DNA of 42,942 nucleotides, taken from assembly GCA_014860745.1 (NCBI GenBank), contig JACZJC010000072.1, positions 1 through 42,942 on the forward strand. Direction: 5' to 3'. The notes below the pieces were generated by a model. That model was not told the DNA's origin. It did no database searches and saw only the letters and a list, made by a program, of their open reading frames with translations. Positions 8,193-17,212 of the stretch are shown here, in pieces. Every line of letters begins with the position of its first letter. Position 1 is the stretch's first letter. Made by a program: the position numbers and the translations under genes. This DNA is from Anaerolineales bacterium. GTDB lineage: Bacteria > Chloroflexota > Anaerolineae > Anaerolineales > Villigracilaceae.

Positions 8193-9755
8193 TTAATGCG
8201 CCACCATCAGTCCGTACTCCACCGAATCTGCAAGCGCGCGCCAGCTTGCTTCGATGATATTTGTGCCCGCGCCGACGGTACTCCAGCGGCTGGTGGAATT
8301 ACGCGTGTCGATCAATACGCGGGTGATGGCTTCGGTGCCGTGTTCCGAATCCAATATGCGGACTTTGTAATCGGACAAATGGAAATTCTTGATCTGCGGA
8401 TAGTAGCCTGTCAGCGCCTTTCGCAAGGCGAGGTCCAACGCGTTGACGGGACCGTTCCCTTCGGCGGCAGTGTGCAGCACCTCGCCCTGCACGCGGACTT
8501 TGACGGTCGCTTCGGCAAAGATGCCGCGTTTATCACGATGTTCGACGTTGACAAAAAAATCAATCAATTCAAATGGCGGTCTATAGCCGTATTCCTGCCG
8601 TTTCAACATCATCGCCACAGAAGCCTCGGCGGCCTCGAAGGAAAAGCCGCGCGCTTCGAGTTCCTTGATCTCGTTGAGGATGGGAACGACTTCCGTGCCT
8701 TCCACTTCGACGCCGTGTTCCTCCGCTTTGCTGAGCAAATTGCCGCGACCAGACAAATCCGAGACGACCACGCGCATTTTATTGCCGACGAGTTCAGGTT
8801 CCACATGTTGATAGGATTGCGCAGAGCGCCGCATCGCCGCGACATGCACACCACCTTTGTGTGCGAATGCAGACTTGCCGACAAATGGCAAATGCTCATC
8901 GGGAGTGAGATTCGCCACTTCCGCCACGAAATGGGATAAATCATATAAATGCTGGATGCTCCCATTGGGCAGGCAGTGATATCCCATCTTAAGTTCAAGG
9001 TCTGCGATGACCGAGCAAAGATTGACATTGCCGCAGCGCTCCCCCACCCCATTGATCGTCCCCTGCACCTGGATAGCTCCCTCGCGCACAGCGACAAGCG
9101 AATTCACAACCGCACATTCGGAATCATTGTGCGTGTGAATGCCAAGCGGATGATCGATTGCAGACTTTAATTCGCCGAAGATGCGTTTTACTTCCCACGG
9201 GAAAGTCCCGCCGTTGGTATCGCACAGGACGACTGTCTCTGCGCCGCCGCGAATTGCAGCTTGCAAGGTTTCGAGCGCGTAGGATGAATCCGCTTTGTAG
9301 CCGTCGAAGAAATGCTCGGCGTCGTAGATGACTCGTTTGCCATTGGCTTTGAGATAGGCAACCGATTGCTCGATGATGCGCAGATTATCTTCACTGGTGG
9401 TTTGCAAAACTTCCTTTACATGAAGCGTCCACGTCTTGCCAAAGATGGTGCAGACGGGTGTTTGCGAATCAAGCAAGGCTTTGATGTTGGCATCGTCTTC
9501 AGGCCCGCCTTTGACACGGCAGGTGGAGCCAAAGGCGGCGATGAGCGCGTTCTTCCATTGCATGTCACGGGCGCGTTCGAAGAACTCCACATCTTTTGGA
9601 TTGGAACCAGGCCAGCCGCCTTCGATGAAGGCAACGCCAATGTCATCGAGTTTTTGCGCGATGCGGACTTTGTCATTACTCGAAAGCGTAAAGCCTTCGG
9701 ACTGTGTCCCGTCGCGCAGGGTGGTGTCGTAGATTTGGATGAGGGGTAAGGTCAT
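8193..9755 (-). CDS. cimA: (R)-citramalate synthase
   Basis: A 520-residue member of the DRE-TIM/isopropylmalate-synthase family that condenses pyruvate with acetyl-CoA to citramalate. It begins IQIYDTTLRDGTQSEGFTLS with the metal/catalytic DTTLRDG motif, has the CimA-type IEGGWPGSNPKDVEFF and RVIYDAEHFFDGYK segments, the HTHNDSECAVVNSL metal site, and a C-terminal LeuA dimer/regulatory domain from about residue 380. These features fit the CimA branch and differ from the leuA gene in the same operon. Start: ATG at 9755, just before the barrel; ribosome site weak. Its presence inside the operon gives a threonine-independent route to 2-ketobutyrate, and no ilvA is seen. Confidence 0.92.
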   Translation of the reverse strand: MTLPLIQIYDTTLRDGTQSEGFTLSSNDKVRIAQKLDDIGVAFIEGGWPGSNPKDVEFFERARDMQWKNALIAAFGSTCRVKGGPEDDANIKALLDSQTPVCTIFGKTWTLHVKEVLQTTSEDNLRIIEQSVAYLKANGKRVIYDAEHFFDGYKADSSYALETLQAAIRGGAETVVLCDTNGGTFPWEVKRIFGELKSAIDHPLGIHTHNDSECAVVNSLVAVREGAIQVQGTINGVGERCGNVNLCSVIADLELKMGYHCLPNGSIQHLYDLSHFVAEVANLTPDEHLPFVGKSAFAHKGGVHVAAMRRSAQSYQHVEPELVGNKMRVVVSDLSGRGNLLSKAEEHGVEVEGTEVVPILNEIKELEARGFSFEAAEASVAMMLKRQEYGYRPPFELIDFFVNVEHRDKRGIFAEATVKVRVQGEVLHTAAEGNGPVNALDLALRKALTGYYPQIKNFHLSDYKVRILDSEHGTEAITRVLIDTRNSTSRWSTVGAGTNIIEASWRALADSVEYGLMVAH

Positions 9756-9785
9756 AGGTCGTTCCGTGGTGCGTGAGAAAAAGAG

Positions 9786-9826
9786 ATTGAAGACAGGAGA
9801 CAAGTCTCCAATCGCTAGTCTCTACT
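9786..9826. repeat. Hairpin-forming word repeat, leuD-cimA spacer
   Basis: The central near-palindrome GGAGACAAGTCTCC (9796-9809) is flanked by imperfectly complementary GATTGAAGACA and AATCGCTAGTCTCT segments. The leuD stop codon (9815-9817) lies inside it, so the last leuD residues (ESRD) are read from this word sequence. Words such as GTCTCC and AGTCTCT recur at 13618-13667. Confidence 0.55.
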
Positions 9827-10396
9827 CTCGTATGCCGCAATCTCTTTCTCAAAACCGAGTATGTAACCAAGTTCGTCCACGCCGTTCAACAGACAAGTCT
9901 TATTGAATGGGTCAATCGGGAAGGTTACCGAACCGCCAGGGTAGGATAATGTTTGGGACGCCAGATTAACTGTCAGCTCGGCGCGAGGCGCTTCTTCCAA
10001 CAGGTCGAAGAGCAGCTTGTGAGTCTCGTCGTCCACGATGATGGGGATGAGTCCATTCTTCAAAGAGTTGTTGCGGAAGATGTCTGCAAAGGAGGTGGAG
10101 ATGACAGCGCGGAAGCCGTAGCTGGTGAGCGCCCAAGGCGCATGCTCGCGGCTCGACCCGCAGCCGAAGTTGTCACCTGCTAATAGAATTTGTACACCCT
10201 TTGACTCGGGCTTGTTGATGATGAAATCTTGCTTCGGCGATTTGTCGTCGTTGTAGCGCCAGTTGAAGAAGAGCGCGTCGGCGAGACCGTTCTTGTCGGT
10301 CACTTTGAGGAACTGCGCGGGGATGATCTGGTCCGTGTCAATGTCGTTGACAGGGAGTGGAAGTACGCGTGAGGTTAGGGATGTGAATTGAGCCAT
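9815..10396 (-). CDS. leuD: 3-isopropylmalate dehydratase small subunit
   Basis: A 193-residue swivel-domain subunit that pairs with LeuC to isomerise 2- to 3-isopropylmalate, and probably citramalate to methylmalate in this operon. It has VLPLPVNDIDTDQIIPAQFLK at the start and the invariant GDNFGCGSSREHAPWAL loop, then VISTSFADIFRNNSLKNGLIPI. This is the bacterial long form (about 200 residues), not the 160-residue archaeal form. ATG at 10396; no strong ribosome site. The last four residues are encoded by the spacer hairpin, and the protein core ends before them. Confidence 0.95.
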   Translation of the reverse strand: MAQFTSLTSRVLPLPVNDIDTDQIIPAQFLKVTDKNGLADALFFNWRYNDDKSPKQDFIINKPESKGVQILLAGDNFGCGSSREHAPWALTSYGFRAVISTSFADIFRNNSLKNGLIPIIVDDETHKLLFDLLEEAPRAELTVNLASQTLSYPGGSVTFPIDPFNKTCLLNGVDELGYILGFEKEIAAYESRD

Positions 10397-10485
10397 GATT
10401 AGGTTCCAAGTTTCAAGTATCAGGTTTCAGGTCGATGAAAACGATATTTGATAATAGATCTTCAAGTATCGAATTATCGAGTATC
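10397..10485. repeat. Word-repeat spacer with imperfect hairpin, leuC-leuD
   Basis: The first part carries direct repeats of TTCAAGTATC/TTTCAGG-like words. The second part pairs GATATTTGATAAT (10443-10455) with ATTATCGAGTATC (10473-10485) with two mismatches. The leuC stop codon (10474-10476) is inside the second arm, so leuC ends ...VLDTR from word sequence. TATCGA words also build the leuA-leuC hairpin. Confidence 0.5.
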
Positions 10486-11883
10486 GAGCACCGTGCGCGG
10501 GTCTGTCACTACGCCGTTAATGGCAGTCGCCGCGGCTGTGATGGGGCTTGCCAAAAATGTGCGACCTCCTTTGCCCTGGCGTCCTTCAAAGTTGCGGTTG
10601 CTGGTGGAGATGGCGTATTGACCGGGCTGGAGTTGATCGCCGTTCATTGCGATACACATGCTGCAGCCTGCTTCACGCCATTCGGCTCCGGCTTCCTTGA
10701 AGACTTTGTCGAGACCTTCCTGTTCGGCTTGCTTCTTGACATCCTGCGAGCCGGGGACGACCATCACACGCGTACCATCGGCAACCTTGCGTCCTTTTAG
10801 TATCCCAGCAGCAAGACGTAAATCGGAGATGCGCGAGTTGGTGCAGGAGCCGATGAAGACCACATCCACCTTTTGGCCGAGCAGGGATTGACCCGGCTGG
10901 ATCCCCATGTAATTCAATGCTTTTTCAAGCGCAGCCTTTTGGGAAGGTTCTGTGAATAATTCGGTGGTAGGGACGCGGTCAGTGATCTTCATTCCCATGC
11001 CAGGATTCGTGCCGTAGGTGATCATCGGTTCGAGATCGGCGGCGTTGAGCGTGATGGACTTGTCGTAGACGGCGCCTTCGTCGGAGGGCAGTGACTTCCA
11101 TTTCGAGACGACTTTGTCCCATTCTTCGCCTTTGGGAGCAAACTCGCGTCCGTGCAGGTATTCAAAGGTCGTGTCGTCGGGAGCGATCATGCCAGCGCGC
11201 GCGCCGCCTTCAATGGACATGTTGCAAATGGTCATGCGCTGTTCCATCGTCAGGCCGCGGATGGCTTCGCCTGTGTACTCGAAGACGTGACCCGTCCCGC
11301 CGCCGACTCCGATGCGGGCAATGAGCGCGAGGATGATGTCTTTCGCTGAAACACCGTTTGCAAGTTTGCCATCCACGCGGACTTCGTAAGTCCTGGGCTT
11401 TTTCTGCAAGAGACATTGAGTCGCGAGAACGTGTTCAACTTCGCTGGTGCCAATGCCAAAAGCAAGCGCACCAAATGCACCGTGCGTGGCGGTGTGACTA
11501 TCACCGCAGACGATGGTCATACCGGGCTGGGTACGTCCGAGTTCGGGACCGATGACATGGACAATGCCACGGTATGGACTGTCCATGCCATGCAGAGTAA
11601 TTCCGAATTCCGCCGCGTTGGTTTCCATCTGCTTGATCTGGGCGGCGGCCAATGCGTCCGCAATGGGAACATGGATCGGCGTGGTCGGAATCGAGTGATC
11701 CATCGTCGCCAAAGTCTTATCGGGGCGGCGAACCTTCAATCCGCGCTGGCGGAGTCCCGTGAAGGCCTGGGGCGATGTGACTTCGTGGACCAGGTGCAAA
11801 TCAATATAAAGTACAGCGGGGGATTCGGGCTGTTCAGCGACGACATGTGAGTCCCAGATTTTTTGGAAGAGAGTCTTTGGCAT
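10474..11883 (-). CDS. leuC: 3-isopropylmalate dehydratase large subunit
   Basis: A 469-residue aconitase-family subunit that binds a 4Fe-4S cluster. The cluster cysteines are visible in [14 protein letters not shown] and in [46 protein letters not shown] is the family hallmark (read in pieces around residues 120-150). The length matches the E. coli protein (466). The ATG at 11883 follows AGGA by 6 nt; an in-frame TTG five codons earlier is less likely. It lies between leuA and leuD and works as a heterodimer with LeuD. Confidence 0.96.
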   Translation of the reverse strand: MPKTLFQKIWDSHVVAEQPESPAVLYIDLHLVHEVTSPQAFTGLRQRGLKVRRPDKTLATMDHSIPTTPIHVPIADALAAAQIKQMETNAAEFGITLHGMDSPYRGIVHVIGPELGRTQPGMTIVCGDSHTATHGAFGALAFGIGTSEVEHVLATQCLLQKKPRTYEVRVDGKLANGVSAKDIILALIARIGVGGGTGHVFEYTGEAIRGLTMEQRMTICNMSIEGGARAGMIAPDDTTFEYLHGREFAPKGEEWDKVVSKWKSLPSDEGAVYDKSITLNAADLEPMITYGTNPGMGMKITDRVPTTELFTEPSQKAALEKALNYMGIQPGQSLLGQKVDVVFIGSCTNSRISDLRLAAGILKGRKVADGTRVMVVPGSQDVKKQAEQEGLDKVFKEAGAEWREAGCSMCIAMNGDQLQPGQYAISTSNRNFEGRQGKGGRTFLASPITAAATAINGVVTDPRTVLDTR

Positions 11884-11902
11884 GAAGTTTCCTGTCAAGA
11901 AA

Positions 11903-11951
11903 GATATTCGATATTCGGTACTCGATAATCGTCTCTCGAATATCGAATACC
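11903..11951. repeat. Hairpin built of ATTCGATATTCG words, leuA-leuC spacer
   Basis: Perfect 13-bp arms TATTCGATATTCG (11905-11917) and CGAATATCGAATA (11937-11949), each arm itself a near-tandem repeat of a 7-mer, enclose a 19-nt loop. It fills the 73-bp spacer between leuA and leuC except for the leuC ribosome site. No T tract follows on the transcribed (minus) strand, so it is not an obvious terminator. Confidence 0.75.
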
Positions 11952-11956
11952 GTTTT

Positions 11957-13597
11957 TTATCCCAGCATCACACCAAAATCATTCGGCACTTTTTCGGTGC
12001 CCTCGGTTTGGGCAATGATGAGTTTGTTCAATGCGTTGATGTAGGCTTTTGCGCTGGCGACGATGATGTCCGTATCTGCACCGTGGCCGCCATATACACG
12101 GGCATATTCCACTTCGCTTTGCGCGTCCATCGTGGTGTGACCGTTCGTTCCCTGAATGCGTACGGTCACTTCGCCGAGCGCGTCTATGCCTTCGGTGATG
12201 GCGTGGATGTTGAACTCAAGCAGCGTGCACGGGATGCTTACGATGGCGTTGATGGCCTTGTACGTCGCATCCACGGGACCCGTGCCGATCGAGGCTTGCG
12301 TGTGAACGACTCCGTCGGGTCCGCGCAATCGGACGGTGGCGGTGGGCATACCCATCGTTCCGCAGGAAACCTGCAAGCCGTTTAACAAATACACATCGCG
12401 CGGCTTGTAAAACTCATCCGCGATCACGGCCTCCAGATCCAAATCGGTGATGACCTTCTTGCGGTCGGCGAGTTCCTTAAAACGCGCAAAGGCTTTATCG
12501 AGTTCCACATCATCGAGCGAGTGACCCATCTCCGCGAGACGGTTGCGAAGCGCATGGCGTCCCGAATGTTTGCCGAGCACAAGATTCGTCTGATTGACGC
12601 CGACATCTTCGGGGCGCATGATCTCGTACGTCGTCTGGTGTTTCAACATGCCGTCCTGATGAATGCCCGCTTCATGCGCGAACGCGTTCGACCCGACAAT
12701 CGCCTTGTTCGGCTGAACAACAATGCCTGTGTAATTGCTGACCAGTTTGGAAAGACGCGAGAGTTGTTGGGTCTCGATACCGGTATCCAGCCCAAAGACA
12801 GGATGACGCGTCTTCAATGCCATTACGACTTCCTCCAGCGAAGTGTTCCCAGCGCGTTCGCCGATTCCGTTGATGGTCACTTCCGCCTGACGCGCGCCCG
12901 CACGAATACCCGCCAGCGTGTTCGCGGTCGCCATGCCCAGATCATCATGGCAATGCACCGACACGGTAATGCCTGCGTGCATCCCAGGCGTTTTTTCGAT
13001 GATACCCTTGATGAGCGCATAAAATTCATCGGGCGTGGTGTAACCCACCGTGTCGGGAATATTCAACGTGGTTGCACCGGACTTGATCGCCTCACCCAAA
13101 ACCACATACAAAAACTCGGGTTCAGAGCGTCCCGCATCTTCAGGACTAAACTCAACATCATTGCACAACGTCTTTGCGTACGCAACCATCTCCGAAACAC
13201 ATTGGATCACTTCTTCAGGATCCATCTTCAACTTGTGCTTCATATGGATCGGCGACGTGGCAAGGAAGGTATGAATGCGCGGCTTCTTAGCACCTTGTAC
13301 CGCCTCCCACGCCTTATCAATATCGGATTTATTTGCCCGCGCCAGCCCTGCGATGACGGGAACTTTCGCCTCATTCTCAAGGGAAGCTGGGTTGCCCACT
13401 TCGAGCGCAATTCGTCTGACAGCTTCCAGGTCGTCGGGCGAGGCCGCAGGGAATCCCGCTTCGATAATATCCACGCCGAGCCGTGCCAGATTATGCGCCA
13501 CTTCCAACTTCTCAGCGGAAGTCATCGTCGCGCCGGGAGATTGCTCGCCGTCTCTTAGTGTGGTGTCGAAAATTTTGACGTAGTTTATTTTTGTCAT
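11957..13597 (-). CDS. leuA: 2-isopropylmalate synthase
   Basis: A 546-residue enzyme that condenses 2-ketoisovalerate with acetyl-CoA, the committed step of leucine synthesis. It opens with [19 protein letters not shown] (metal/catalytic DTTLRDGEQ), has [17 protein letters not shown], the [18 protein letters not shown] metal site and [20 protein letters not shown]-terminal LeuA regulatory domain (about residues 400-546) normally binds leucine for feedback inhibition. The ATG at 13597 has AGGA 7 nt upstream. It is paralogous to cimA in the same operon, but the two are readily told apart by the block after DTTLRDG. Confidence 0.96.
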   Translation of the reverse strand: MTKINYVKIFDTTLRDGEQSPGATMTSAEKLEVAHNLARLGVDIIEAGFPAASPDDLEAVRRIALEVGNPASLENEAKVPVIAGLARANKSDIDKAWEAVQGAKKPRIHTFLATSPIHMKHKLKMDPEEVIQCVSEMVAYAKTLCNDVEFSPEDAGRSEPEFLYVVLGEAIKSGATTLNIPDTVGYTTPDEFYALIKGIIEKTPGMHAGITVSVHCHDDLGMATANTLAGIRAGARQAEVTINGIGERAGNTSLEEVVMALKTRHPVFGLDTGIETQQLSRLSKLVSNYTGIVVQPNKAIVGSNAFAHEAGIHQDGMLKHQTTYEIMRPEDVGVNQTNLVLGKHSGRHALRNRLAEMGHSLDDVELDKAFARFKELADRKKVITDLDLEAVIADEFYKPRDVYLLNGLQVSCGTMGMPTATVRLRGPDGVVHTQASIGTGPVDATYKAINAIVSIPCTLLEFNIHAITEGIDALGEVTVRIQGTNGHTTMDAQSEVEYARVYGGHGADTDIIVASAKAYINALNKLIIAQTEGTEKVPNDFGVMLG

Positions 13598-13617
13598 ACG
13601 GTCTTCCTCTCAGGAGG

Positions 13618-13667
13618 AGAGACTGGATGACTGGAGATTAGTGACTAGTCTCCAATCTCCAGTCTCT
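13618..13667. repeat. Hairpin built of GAGACTGGAGATTAG words, ilvC-leuA spacer
   Basis: Outer arms AGAGACTGGA (13618-13627) and TCCAGTCTCT (13658-13667) are perfect complements, and inner GGAGA/TCTCC segments extend the stem. The ilvC stop lies 5 bp away. Here, as in the other spacers, a few short words and their reverse complements make up the whole spacer. Confidence 0.75.
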
Positions 13668-13672
13668 AATCT

Positions 13673-14725
13673 CTATTTTTTCCAATTCTCCGGCCTCAAC
13701 GACCGCACCGCCGCGCCTGCGCGCCACATTTCCGAATCACGGATGGCGGCAAGTTCCACTTCGAGTTTGGCGCGGTAATCAGGCTGGCTGTTGGCTTCGA
13801 GCGTGATGCGGGCTTCGTTGCCCGAAACCACGCTTTGATACAAATCGCTGAACACAGGCGCAACCGCATCGCGGAATCTATCCTTCCAATCGAGCGCACC
13901 GCGCTGGGCAGTGGTGGAGCAGTTCGCATACATCCAGTCCATGCCGTTCTGACCGACGAGGCGAATCAGTGATTGCGTGAGTTCTTCCACAGTTTCATTG
14001 AAGGCTTCGGAAGGAGAATGTCCATGCCTGCGGAGCTCGTTGTACTGCGCTTCCATCACGCCCGCGAGGGCGCCCATGAGAATCCCGCGCTCGCCTGTGA
14101 GGTCGGAATACACTTCCTTTTCAAACGTGGTCGGGAAGAGATAGCCCGCGCCGATGGCAATCCCCAACGCGATCGTGCGGTCTTTCGCCTTCCCTGTTGC
14201 ATCCTGATGGACGGCGAAACTGGCATTGATACCTGAACCGTCGAGATAATTCAAGCGGACACTTCGTCCCGATCCCTTCGGCGCGACAAGCGCCACATCC
14301 ACGTGCGGCGGGGGAATCACACCCGTGTCATCCTTGAATGTGACAGAAAATCCGTGCGAGAAATACAGCATGTCGCCTTCGTTCAGACATTCCACGATCT
14401 TCGACCATTGCGAGCGCTGACCCGCATCCGATAACAGATATTGAATGACCGTTCCTTTCTCTGCGGCTTCCTCAACGGGGAACAACGTTTCGCCCGGGAC
14501 CCAGCCATCTTCCACAGCCTTGTCCCAGTTCTTCGTTCCTTCACGCTGACCGACGATCACGTTGATGCCGTTATCGCGCATGTTCATCGCCTGCGCAGGG
14601 CCCTGCACACCGTACCCCAACACCGCCACTACTTCATCCTTAAGAACCTCCCGCGCTTTCTCCAGTGGAAATTCATCACGTGTTACCACTTCTTCTTCCA
14701 CACCGCCAAAATTTATCTTTGCCAT
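13673..14725 (-). CDS. ilvC: Ketol-acid reductoisomerase (class I, eukaryote/Bacteroidota-like)
   Basis: A 350-residue NADPH enzyme that isomerises and reduces acetolactate or acetohydroxybutyrate, the second common step of Val/Ile synthesis. The Rossmann motif GYGVQG is at residues 37-42. The knotted C-terminal domain has SDLTGERGILMGALAGVMEAQ and HGHSPSEAFNETVEE. Several segments (FSHGFSVTFKD, GMDWMYANCSTTAQRGALDW, NSQPDYRAKLEVEL, RSLRPEN) resemble yeast Ilv5 and, as I recall, Bacteroidota enzymes more than the usual about 330-residue bacterial form. ATG at 14725 with AGGAG 11 nt upstream. Same operon position as in other bacteria (after ilvBN), so the gene may have been replaced in place. 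Confidence 0.93.
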   Translation of the reverse strand: MAKINFGGVEEEVVTRDEFPLEKAREVLKDEVVAVLGYGVQGPAQAMNMRDNGINVIVGQREGTKNWDKAVEDGWVPGETLFPVEEAAEKGTVIQYLLSDAGQRSQWSKIVECLNEGDMLYFSHGFSVTFKDDTGVIPPPHVDVALVAPKGSGRSVRLNYLDGSGINASFAVHQDATGKAKDRTIALGIAIGAGYLFPTTFEKEVYSDLTGERGILMGALAGVMEAQYNELRRHGHSPSEAFNETVEELTQSLIRLVGQNGMDWMYANCSTTAQRGALDWKDRFRDAVAPVFSDLYQSVVSGNEARITLEANSQPDYRAKLEVELAAIRDSEMWRAGAAVRSLRPENWKK

Positions 14726-14747
14726 GATTTCAATTTCTCCTTTTTAG

Positions 14748-14857
14748 GTCATTGCGAGCGGAGCGAAGCAATCTCAACGCACCTGCAATGAATATATTGA
14801 TGATTAAGTTGGAGGTTGCTTCGGGCTTCGCCGTTTGAGGCTCGCCATCGCAATGAC
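14748..14857. repeat. Dispersed palindrome, TCATTGCGAG family, copy 2
   Basis: The left arm begins GTCATTGCGAGCGG and runs into GAAGCAATCTC. The right arm runs GAGGTTGCTTCGG to ATCGCAATGAC. They are reverse complements with several interruptions and enclose about 35 nt. The element occupies almost the whole ilvN-ilvC spacer, ending 9 bp before the ilvN stop codon on one side and 22 bp before the ilvC ATG on the other. Confidence 0.8.
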
Positions 14858-14866
14858 AGACCCACT

Positions 14867-15424
14867 CTACGGCACCATCGCCGCTACGGGCACTTCCTCA
14901 TAATGACGATCGCTCATGCCAGGCATACGGCGCACGCCGTCGTTAACGCCGCGCGTCATTGCGACCTGGCCCGTGCGTACCATCTCCACGATGCCGATCG
15001 GACGGAGTAGTTCCATCATGCCTTCGATTTTGTCCTCCGTGCCGGTGATTTCGACAATGACCGAATCAGGAGCCACGTCCACGATGCGGGCGCGGAAGAT
15101 CTCAGCCAGCCCATTGACTTCGGCGCGGCGGTCAGGCGCGACCTTGACCTTGATCAGAGCCAAGTCACGGGTCACCGAAGGCTGATGCGTTACATCCTGC
15201 ACGTCAATCACGTTGACCAGCTTATACAGGTTCGCTTCGATGCGGTGTGCATCCACATCCCCATTCGGGCAACTCACCACGATGGTCATACGCGACACAT
15301 CGGGGTTATCCGTCCGCCCGACAGCGAGAGACTCGATATTGAAATTGCGGCGGCGAAACAGCGATGCAACGCGGTTCAACACGCCGGGTTTATTTTCTAC
15401 TAATGCGATAAAGGTGTAATTCAT
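14867..15424 (-). CDS. ilvN: Acetolactate synthase small (regulatory) subunit
   Basis: A 185-residue regulatory subunit that binds valine and tunes the IlvB catalytic subunit. It has an N-terminal ACT domain (about residues 3-75: ALVENKPGVLNRVASLFRRR, FNIESLAVG, RMTIVV) and a C-terminal ALS_ss_C-type domain with LALIKV, FRARIVDV and VEITGTEDKIEGMMELLRPIGIVEMVRTG. This is the IlvH-like length (about 160-185 residues), not the 96-residue IlvN form. The ATG at 15424 has GGAG 6 nt upstream; an upstream in-frame start at 15454 would lie in the spacer hairpin and is rejected. It directly follows ilvB. Confidence 0.94.
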   Translation of the reverse strand: MNYTFIALVENKPGVLNRVASLFRRRNFNIESLAVGRTDNPDVSRMTIVVSCPNGDVDAHRIEANLYKLVNVIDVQDVTHQPSVTRDLALIKVKVAPDRRAEVNGLAEIFRARIVDVAPDSVIVEITGTEDKIEGMMELLRPIGIVEMVRTGQVAMTRGVNDGVRRMPGMSDRHYEEVPVAAMVP

Positions 15425-15440
15425 TTGTACTCCTATCCGT

Positions 15441-15493
15441 CTTTCATCTTTCATCCTCCGTTGTGTCTCAAACGGAAAGAAGAAAGAGGAAAG
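15441..15493. repeat. Hairpin built of CTTTC/GAAAG words, ilvB-ilvN spacer
   Basis: CTTTCATCTTTCATCCTCCGTT (15441-15462) and AACGGAAAGAAGAAAGAGGAAAG-type sequence (15471-15493) are reverse complements with a few mismatches and an 8-nt loop. The arms are near-tandem repeats of CTTTCAT and GAAAGA. It fills the 78-bp spacer except for the ilvN ribosome site. Confidence 0.65.
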
Positions 15494-15502
15494 AGTTTAT
15501 TT

Positions 15503-17194
15503 TTATGCAGCCTGTTTGACTGGTCTTCTTATCATTTCATGCAATGCCGAACCGGCGGGAACCATCGGGTACACGGCATCTTCCTGTTCCACGCGGAACT
15601 CCAGTACAACCGGTCCCCTGGTCTTGCGTGCCCATGCGATGGCTTCACCCACTTCTTCACGTTTGGTCACAAGCCGCGCAGGGACTCCATGCGCCTCTGC
15701 CAGTTTCACAAAATCTGGCGTGAGCATATTAACTGCGGAATAGCGCTTCTCGAAGAAGAACTCCTGCCATTGGCGCACCATGCCGAGGAAGTTGTTATTC
15801 ATGATCGCGATTTTCACGTTCGCGCCTTCCTGAACGGCAGTGGTCAACTCGGCAGCGGTCATTTGGAATCCGCCATCACCGGCAATTGCCCATATCTCCT
15901 GATCTTTCGCTGCAAACCACGCGCCAATGGCCGAAGGGAGACCAAAGCCCATTGTCCCCGCGCCGCCCGAAGTGATCCAGCGGTTCGGTTTATCCAGTTG
16001 ATAGTATTGCGCCGTCCACATCTGGTGCTGTCCGACATCCGTTGTCACGATCGCGCCGCCGCCTGTCGCTTTCCAAATGTCACCGATCAGATGCGCCACG
16101 TACAACTTGCCGTCATCTTCCCAATTCATGATCGAGCGGGAATCTGCTTCGTTCTTCCAATTATTGATCTCCTCCAGCCATTCATCATGGTCGTATTCAT
16201 CCACCAGGGGAATCAGATCACTCACGACCGTTTTCACATCGCCGACCAGGGGAACGTCCACAAACACATTTTTATGCACTTCGGACGGGTCAATTTCGAT
16301 ATGGATTTTCTTTGCCTTCGGCGCGTACGTTTTCAATGTACCGGTTACCCGGTCATCGAAGCGCATCCCAAAGGCAAGGATCAGATCGGAATTTTGAATC
16401 GCATTGTTCGCATACGCTTCGCCGTGCATCCCCATCATGCCCAGACTCAACGGATGCGACGCGGGAAACGCGCCCAAGCCCAGCAATGTGCTGGTCACAG
16501 GCGTTTGAGTCTTCACCGCAAACTGCATCAACTCTTCTTCGGCCTTCGACATCAACACGCCATGTCCACATAGAATGACAGGCTTCTTCGCTTTCTCGAT
16601 TAACGCCACCGCCTCATCGAGCAGGCTGCGCGGCGACCGCGTCACAGGCTGGTAGCCGGGCAGTTTCACTTCTTCCGGATAAACAAATTCACACGACTCC
16701 ACCTGTGCGTTCTTGCAAATGTCGACCAACACGGGGCCGGGTCGTCCACTGCGCGCGATATAAAACGCCTCACAGATCGTCTCCGCAATCTGGTCAGCGC
16801 GCGTCACAAGATAATTATGTTTCGTAATCGGCAGGGTAATGCCTGTAACATCGGTCTCCTGAAACGCATCGCCGCCGATCAAATGTGCCGCAACCTGTCC
16901 CGTAATGAATACGACAGGAACCGAATCCATCATTGCCGTGGCAATACCCGTCACCAAATTCGTTGCGCCAGGTCCCGATGTTGCCATTGCCACTCCCACT
17001 TTTCCCGAAACGCGCGCGTATCCATCCGCCATGTGTGCCCCGCCCTGTTCATGCCGCACTAATACATGATGGACGGGATAATTCAACATCGCATCATAGA
17101 TCGGCATGTTCGCCCCGCCCGGATAGCCGAAGACCACTTCCACGCCTTCACGCATCAGACATTCCCAAACAATCTCTGCACCTTTTAGTTTCAT
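15503..17194 (-). CDS. ilvB: Acetolactate synthase large (catalytic) subunit
   Basis: A 563-residue thiamine-diphosphate enzyme that makes acetolactate (Val/Leu) or acetohydroxybutyrate (Ile). Three TPP-enzyme domains are visible. The N-terminal one has VFGYPGGANMPIYDAM and RHEQGGAHMADGYAR (catalytic Glu). The central one has LGMMGMHGEAYANNAI and FGMRFDDRVTG. The C-terminal one has the ThDP motif GDGGFQMTAAELTTAV to IMNNNFLGMVRQWQ. The ATG at 17194 has AAGGAG 5 nt upstream; an earlier in-frame start at 17239 lies inside the ilvD-ilvB hairpin. Its partner IlvN follows directly. Confidence 0.96.
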   Translation of the reverse strand: MKLKGAEIVWECLMREGVEVVFGYPGGANMPIYDAMLNYPVHHVLVRHEQGGAHMADGYARVSGKVGVAMATSGPGATNLVTGIATAMMDSVPVVFITGQVAAHLIGGDAFQETDVTGITLPITKHNYLVTRADQIAETICEAFYIARSGRPGPVLVDICKNAQVESCEFVYPEEVKLPGYQPVTRSPRSLLDEAVALIEKAKKPVILCGHGVLMSKAEEELMQFAVKTQTPVTSTLLGLGAFPASHPLSLGMMGMHGEAYANNAIQNSDLILAFGMRFDDRVTGTLKTYAPKAKKIHIEIDPSEVHKNVFVDVPLVGDVKTVVSDLIPLVDEYDHDEWLEEINNWKNEADSRSIMNWEDDGKLYVAHLIGDIWKATGGGAIVTTDVGQHQMWTAQYYQLDKPNRWITSGGAGTMGFGLPSAIGAWFAAKDQEIWAIAGDGGFQMTAAELTTAVQEGANVKIAIMNNNFLGMVRQWQEFFFEKRYSAVNMLTPDFVKLAEAHGVPARLVTKREEVGEAIAWARKTRGPVVLEFRVEQEDAVYPMVPAGSALHEMIRRPVKQAA

Positions 17195-17212
17195 TCTCGC
17201 TCCTTGAAATTC

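Noticed and set aside
12521-13558. 345-codon plus-strand frame opposite leuA
   Set aside because: Antisense shadow of leuA, with no family resemblance.
15425-16573. 382-codon plus-strand frame opposite ilvB
   Set aside because: Antisense shadow of the acetolactate synthase gene; no motif, no ribosome site, and residue composition typical of a complementary frame.
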